A stretch of 10,178 nucleotides of DNA from Chitinophagaceae bacterium (lineage in GTDB: Bacteria; Bacteroidota; Bacteroidia; Chitinophagales; Chitinophagaceae). Numbering within the stretch: position 1 is the stretch's first letter; each line of letters begins with the position of its first letter. The translations under genes and the position numbers were made by a program. Below the pieces are notes generated by a model, which was not told where the DNA came from, ran no database searches, and saw only the letters and a program-made list of their open reading frames with translations. The stretch spans positions 1-10,178 of the forward strand of contig JAJTCI010000057.1 of assembly GCA_021323155.1 (NCBI GenBank). Direction: 5' to 3'. This document shows positions 6,765-10,178 of this stretch, in pieces.

Positions 6765-7183
6765 GCAAAGTGATCAAAACTGATTTTGCGGCAAAGCCCC
6801 TGGGGGCGTACCCCCATGCGCGGCGTGTGGGAAACCTGTTATTCCTTTCCGGCATCGGTTCCAGGACCGCGAAGGATAATTCTATTCCTGGCCTGGAACA
6901 GGATGCAGAAGGGAACATTCTTCGTTATGATATCGAAGCGGAGTGTCATTCCTGTTTTGCTAACGTGAAGGCAGTACTGGAGGCCAGTGGCAGTAACTGG
7001 AACAATATTGTCGATGTGACCGTGTTTCTCACGAATATGAAAAAAGACTTCCCCGTGTATAACCGTGTTTACGGAGAGTATTTTAAAGATGTTCAGGCTT
7101 GTCGCACCACAGTTGAAGTCAAGAGCCTGCCTACCCCAATTGCAATAGAATTAAAAGTGATCGCTTCAATTGATGAACCATGA
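6761..7183 (+). CDS. nbaF: 2-aminomuconate deaminase (RidA/YjgF family)
   Basis: A 140-residue protein of the RidA fold, which forms trimers with active sites between subunits. The C-terminal motif CRTTVEVKSLP...IAIELKVIA contains Arg115 and Glu130, matching the substrate-carboxylate arginine and the water-orienting glutamate of RidA enzymes. Compared with generic RidA (about 128 residues) it carries an extra stretch at roughly residues 34-56 between the FLSG strand and the first long helix, as the dedicated aminomuconate deaminases of nitrobenzoate and aminophenol pathways do. Expected reaction: hydrolysis of 2-aminomuconate to 4-oxalocrotonate and ammonia. It overlaps both neighbours by 4 nt (ATGA at each end), placing it between the enzyme that makes its substrate and kynureninase. 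A general imine deaminase role is possible but less likely here. Confidence 0.88.
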   Translation: MSKVIKTDFAAKPLGAYPHARRVGNLLFLSGIGSRTAKDNSIPGLEQDAEGNILRYDIEAECHSCFANVKAVLEASGSNWNNIVDVTVFLTNMKKDFPVYNRVYGEYFKDVQACRTTVEVKSLPTPIAIELKVIASIDEP

Positions 7184-8454
7184 ACATAGAGAACACCTTA
7201 GCTTTTGCACAGCAATTGGACGAAAAAGATGAATTAAAAGACTTCAGGAGTCGTTTTTATTTCCCGCAACATGAGGGACGGGATTGTATTTACCTCACTG
7301 GCAACTCACTTGGCCTGCAGCCGCGCACAGTGCAAGCCCATGTACAACAAGAATTGAACGATTGGGCGAACATGGGCGTTGAAGGGCATTTCACCGCGAA
7401 ACATCCGTGGTTGAGTTACCACGAACAGTTTCCTTCGATACTGTCAAAGATCGTTGGTTGCCAGCCGGAAGAAGTGGTAGTAATGAACCAGCTCACGGTG
7501 AACCTTCATTTGCTGCTGGTGACGTTCTACCGTCCAACCTCATCCAGATTCAGGATCATCTGCGAGGAAAAGGCTTTTCCATCGGATCAATATGCATTGG
7601 AATCCCAGGTGAAATACCACGGGTTTGATCCAAGGGAAGCGATCATCGAGATCAAGCCCAGGGATGGTGAGTATACCCTGCGCACTGAAGATATTACAGA
7701 CGCCATCTTGCGCCACAAAGACGAGCTGGCGCTGGTATTATTTGGTGGGGTGAACTATTACACCGGTCAATACTTCGACATAAAAAAGATCACCGAGGTC
7801 GCCCACGAAGCGGGCGTTATCGCCGGGTTTGACTTGGCGCACGCGGCTGGCAACGTTGAATTAAAATTACATGACTGGGAAGTGGACTTTGCATGCTGGT
7901 GCTCGTATAAATACCTAAATTCCGGTCCGGGTGGCGTGGCGGGCGTGTATATTCACGAAAAGCATGCGAAGAATAAAGATCTCCCCAGGTTTGCTGGCTG
8001 GTGGGGATATACAAAAGAAACCCGCTTCAAAATGGAGAAAGGCTTCCAGGCGATTGCCACTGCCGAAGGCTGGCAGTTAAGCAACGCCCCGGTATTATCA
8101 ATGGCAGCGCACAAGGCCTCCCTCGACGTGTTCGAAGAAGCCGGTATTGAAAAATTACATGCCAAGCGAAAATTGCTCACGGCGTTCCTGCATTTCGTTG
8201 TGAATGATATCAATGCAAAACAGGATAAGAAACTGATCAACGTGATCACCCCTGCCAACGAATCGGAACGGGGCTGCCAGGTTTCGATGTTGATGCAGTC
8301 AAAAGGTAAGGAGGTATTCCACGCCCTTACAAAAGAAGGCGTAGTGGCTGACTGGCGCGAACCCAACGTCATCCGCGTGGCGCCCGTACCGCTTTACAAT
8401 TCTTTTGAGGACGTCTGGCAGTTCGGTAGCATTATTCAGTCCATTCTTAATTGA
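7180..8454 (+). CDS. kynU: Kynureninase
   Basis: A 424-residue fold-type I pyridoxal-phosphate enzyme that cleaves 3-hydroxykynurenine (or kynurenine) to 3-hydroxyanthranilate (or anthranilate) and alanine. The cofactor lysine is Lys244 in CWCSYKYLNSGPGG, a kynureninase signature; FDLAHAAGN (217-225) holds Asp218 and His221, which contact the cofactor ring, and the N-terminal YLTGNSLGLQP (38-48) and C-terminal DWREPNVIRVAPVPLYN (391-407) with a substrate-carboxylate arginine are also diagnostic. Length matches bacterial and human enzymes. Start overlaps the deaminase stop (ATGA) and its TGA shares one base with the monooxygenase ATG. Because the cluster includes both the monooxygenase and the dioxygenase, 3-hydroxykynurenine is the probable physiological substrate. 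Confidence 0.97.
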   Translation: MNIENTLAFAQQLDEKDELKDFRSRFYFPQHEGRDCIYLTGNSLGLQPRTVQAHVQQELNDWANMGVEGHFTAKHPWLSYHEQFPSILSKIVGCQPEEVVVMNQLTVNLHLLLVTFYRPTSSRFRIICEEKAFPSDQYALESQVKYHGFDPREAIIEIKPRDGEYTLRTEDITDAILRHKDELALVLFGGVNYYTGQYFDIKKITEVAHEAGVIAGFDLAHAAGNVELKLHDWEVDFACWCSYKYLNSGPGGVAGVYIHEKHAKNKDLPRFAGWWGYTKETRFKMEKGFQAIATAEGWQLSNAPVLSMAAHKASLDVFEEAGIEKLHAKRKLLTAFLHFVVNDINAKQDKKLINVITPANESERGCQVSMLMQSKGKEVFHALTKEGVVADWREPNVIRVAPVPLYNSFEDVWQFGSIIQSILN

Positions 8455-9797
8455 TGAAAAAAGAAGTTGTCATAGCGGGGGCGGGTCTCGTGGGATCACT
8501 ATTGTCGATCTACCTGTCAAAAAGAGGATACCTCGTAAAGATGTACGAACGGCGTGGGGATATGCGAAAAGAAAAGCTTTCCGCGGGCCGATCCATTAAT
8601 TTGGCACTCAGCGACCGGGGTATCAAGGCGCTTGAAGAGGTAGGGGTGATGGAAGAGATCAAAAAGATCGCCATTCCCATGCATGGCAGGTTCATTCATA
8701 ATACCGATGGAACTACCGCCTTCCAGCCATATGGGAAAGATGGACAATTCATCAACTCCGTATCGAGAGCAGAGTTGAACAAGAAGTTGATGACCCTCGC
8801 CGAAGACAATGGCGTAGAGATTTTTTTTGACGAGCGCTGTACTACCATCGATTGGCAGAAAAACGAAGCAAGTTTTGAATCGGCGTCCCGCATCGAGAGC
8901 GAGACCGTGAACTTTGAACTGTTATTTGGGGCGGATGGCGCTTATTCCGCTGCAAGACTTCAGCACCAGCTCCAGCATGATCGGTTCGAGTACCACCAGT
9001 CATATATAGACTTTGGTTACAAAGAGCTAAACATTCCCGCCGATGCAGATGGATCATTCCGGATGGAAAAAAACGCGCTGCATATCTGGCCGCGCGGCAA
9101 TTACATGCTCATCGCGCTTCCCAATACCGATGGAAGCTTCACCTGTACTTTGTTTTTTCCATTCGAAGGCGAACCTTCTTTTGCTTCGCTGGATACGGAA
9201 GCGAAAGTGAAAAACTTCTTCTCAGAGAAATTTAATGACACGGTAGAACTGATGCCGACGCTGGTGGAAGATTTCTTTAACAACCCAACGTCTTCACTGG
9301 TGACCGTAAAATGCCATCCGTGGATACGGGAAGATAAGTTCGCTTTGATCGGTGACGCGGCACACGCCATCGTTCCTTTCTTTGGCCAGGGCATGAACTG
9401 TGGTTTTGAAGATTGTTCAGTGTTGAATGCGCTGATCGAATCACACAACCACGACTGGAAAGAGATTCTCGGGCAGTTCCAGCAATTGCGCAAACCCGAT
9501 GCGGACGCTATTGCCGACCTGGCGCTGAATAATTTTATAGAAATGCGGGATAAAGTGGCGGATCCCATGTTCCTGCTCCAAAAAAAGATTGAGGCGAGAC
9601 TCTACCAGAAATACCCGGACAAGTGGATACCGGCGTATTCCCAGGTTACTTTCAGTCCGCACATACGTTATTCCGAGGCACTGCGTCGTGGGACAAAACA
9701 GGAAGCCATCATGCGTGATGTAATGCAACTCCCGGGCATTGAATCCAGGTGGGAGAGTGCCGAAGTCGAGGAGTTGATCCTGGGAAAACTCTCTTAG
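8454..9797 (+). CDS. kmo: Kynurenine 3-monooxygenase
   Basis: A 447-residue FAD- and NAD(P)H-dependent aromatic hydroxylase that makes 3-hydroxykynurenine. Visible are the FAD motif GAGLVG (9-14) with the acidic end of strand 2 (Glu32), the GADG motif (159-162) shared by this hydroxylase class, and LIGDAAHAIVPFFGQGMNCG with the ribityl-binding Asp301. Arg79 (HGRFIH) and Tyr93 (QPYG) sit 14 apart, as do the substrate-carboxylate residues Arg84 and Tyr98 in the Pseudomonas fluorescens enzyme. There is no strongly hydrophobic C-terminal anchor like that of the mitochondrial enzyme, so it is probably soluble. I chose ATG 8454, which overlaps the kynureninase stop as TGATG; the TTG three bases upstream is in frame but unnecessary. 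Last gene of the rightward arm, overlapping the convergent hydrolase by 4 nt. Confidence 0.97.
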   Translation: MKKEVVIAGAGLVGSLLSIYLSKRGYLVKMYERRGDMRKEKLSAGRSINLALSDRGIKALEEVGVMEEIKKIAIPMHGRFIHNTDGTTAFQPYGKDGQFINSVSRAELNKKLMTLAEDNGVEIFFDERCTTIDWQKNEASFESASRIESETVNFELLFGADGAYSAARLQHQLQHDRFEYHQSYIDFGYKELNIPADADGSFRMEKNALHIWPRGNYMLIALPNTDGSFTCTLFFPFEGEPSFASLDTEAKVKNFFSEKFNDTVELMPTLVEDFFNNPTSSLVTVKCHPWIREDKFALIGDAAHAIVPFFGQGMNCGFEDCSVLNALIESHNHDWKEILGQFQQLRKPDADAIADLALNNFIEMRDKVADPMFLLQKKIEARLYQKYPDKWIPAYSQVTFSPHIRYSEALRRGTKQEAIMRDVMQLPGIESRWESAEVEELILGKLS

Positions 9798-10178
9798 TTT
9801 TTGAGAACAGATTTCATCTTTTCCGAAACCAGCCTGGCCCATTTTTCATATTCCTTGCCGGAAGGATGCAGCTTATCTGAAGTAATAAATGCTTCATCAG
9901 GCGCATCGGCACGCTGGGCAACCGTAATATCTATGAACGTAATGTTATAGGCTTTGGCAAGCGCCTCCTTGGCTGAGTTAAACGAGTCAATCTCCCTGGC
10001 GATATCTTTCACTTCCCGGTCCGCCGCGAACGGCGTCACCCCCCAGTCGGGAATCGAAATGACGATAACACGCTCAGGTTTATTGCCGGAAAAATGAATT
10101 GCTTTCTTCAGCAGGAATTCCAGGTCACTCTTAAAATCGTCGATCGATAAACCCCTGTACTGGTTATTTACCCCCACC
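9794..10178 (-). CDS. SGNH/GDSL-type hydrolase, 3' part only
   Basis: About 127 codons of the C-terminal part of a gene that runs off the right edge; the first in-frame codon seen is GTG, read here as an internal valine, not a start. GVNNQYRG right at the edge matches the block III (GxND-like) region of SGNH hydrolases, and ITSDKLHPSGKEY near the end holds the Asp-x-x-His of block V, the catalytic acid and base. The block I GDS serine would lie outside the window. A DWGVTPF stretch between them recalls a group of Bacteroidota SGNH hydrolases whose substrates are unknown to me. Location cannot be judged without the N-terminus. The stop codon interlocks with the kmo stop (CTTAG), the two genes being convergent. 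Confidence 0.8.
   Translation of the reverse strand, partial: VGVNNQYRGLSIDDFKSDLEFLLKKAIHFSGNKPERVIVISIPDWGVTPFAADREVKDIAREIDSFNSAKEALAKAYNITFIDITVAQRADAPDEAFITSDKLHPSGKEYEKWARLVSEKMKSVLKN

Noticed and set aside
8451..8453. TTG as the start of kynurenine 3-monooxygenase
   Set aside because: An ATG follows immediately at 8454, overlaps the kynureninase stop as TGATG and puts the FAD motif at the usual distance.
10175..10177. GTG at the right edge as start of the SGNH hydrolase
   Set aside because: The codon precedes a block III motif that normally lies mid-protein, so the gene must continue past the edge.

Overview
The window looks like chromosomal DNA of a Bacteroidota bacterium, most likely of the Chitinophagaceae type. 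The evidence is the protein flavour, the scarcity of Shine-Dalgarno sequences, short AT-rich leaders with TAnnTTTG-like -7 boxes, roughly balanced GC, and the grouping of catabolic kynurenine genes. The taxon is an inference; no rRNA or other marker is present. I see no tRNA, rRNA, CRISPR array, insertion sequence or phage gene.

Left part (1-2791, all + strand): a SemiSWEET-type small sugar transporter, an intrinsic terminator, a PaiB-family FMN-binding-like protein, orotidine 5'-phosphate decarboxylase (pyrF) 3 nt behind it, and a calcineurin-like phosphoesterase with a twin-arginine signal. These are general housekeeping or accessory genes with no visible link to the cluster that follows.

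Centre and right (2781-9797): a divergent kynurenine / 3-hydroxyanthranilate degradation cluster. Leftward (-) lie 3-hydroxyanthranilate 3,4-dioxygenase and then aminocarboxymuconate-semialdehyde decarboxylase (ACMSD). Rightward (+) lie an atypical short-chain dehydrogenase homologue, 2-aminomuconate-semialdehyde dehydrogenase, a RidA-family 2-aminomuconate deaminase, kynureninase and kynurenine 3-monooxygenase. The two arms share a 104-nt intergenic region that holds Bacteroidota-style promoter candidates on both strands. Together the enzymes convert kynurenine to 3-hydroxykynurenine, 3-hydroxyanthranilate, 2-amino-3-carboxymuconate semialdehyde, 2-aminomuconate semialdehyde, 2-aminomuconate and finally 4-oxalocrotonate plus ammonia. 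ACMSD commits the ring-cleavage product to degradation rather than to quinolinate and NAD. Tryptophan 2,3-dioxygenase, formylkynurenine hydrolase and the enzymes after 4-oxalocrotonate are not in the window.

The right edge carries the 3' part of an SGNH/GDSL-type hydrolase on the - strand, convergent with and overlapping the monooxygenase gene.

The least explained element is the short-chain dehydrogenase homologue: it leads the rightward arm but lacks the Tyr-x-x-x-Lys catalytic pair, and the known pathway has no step for it. Most other parts are recognisable families; the interest lies in this protein, the promoter architecture and a heptanucleotide repeat between the two leftward genes.
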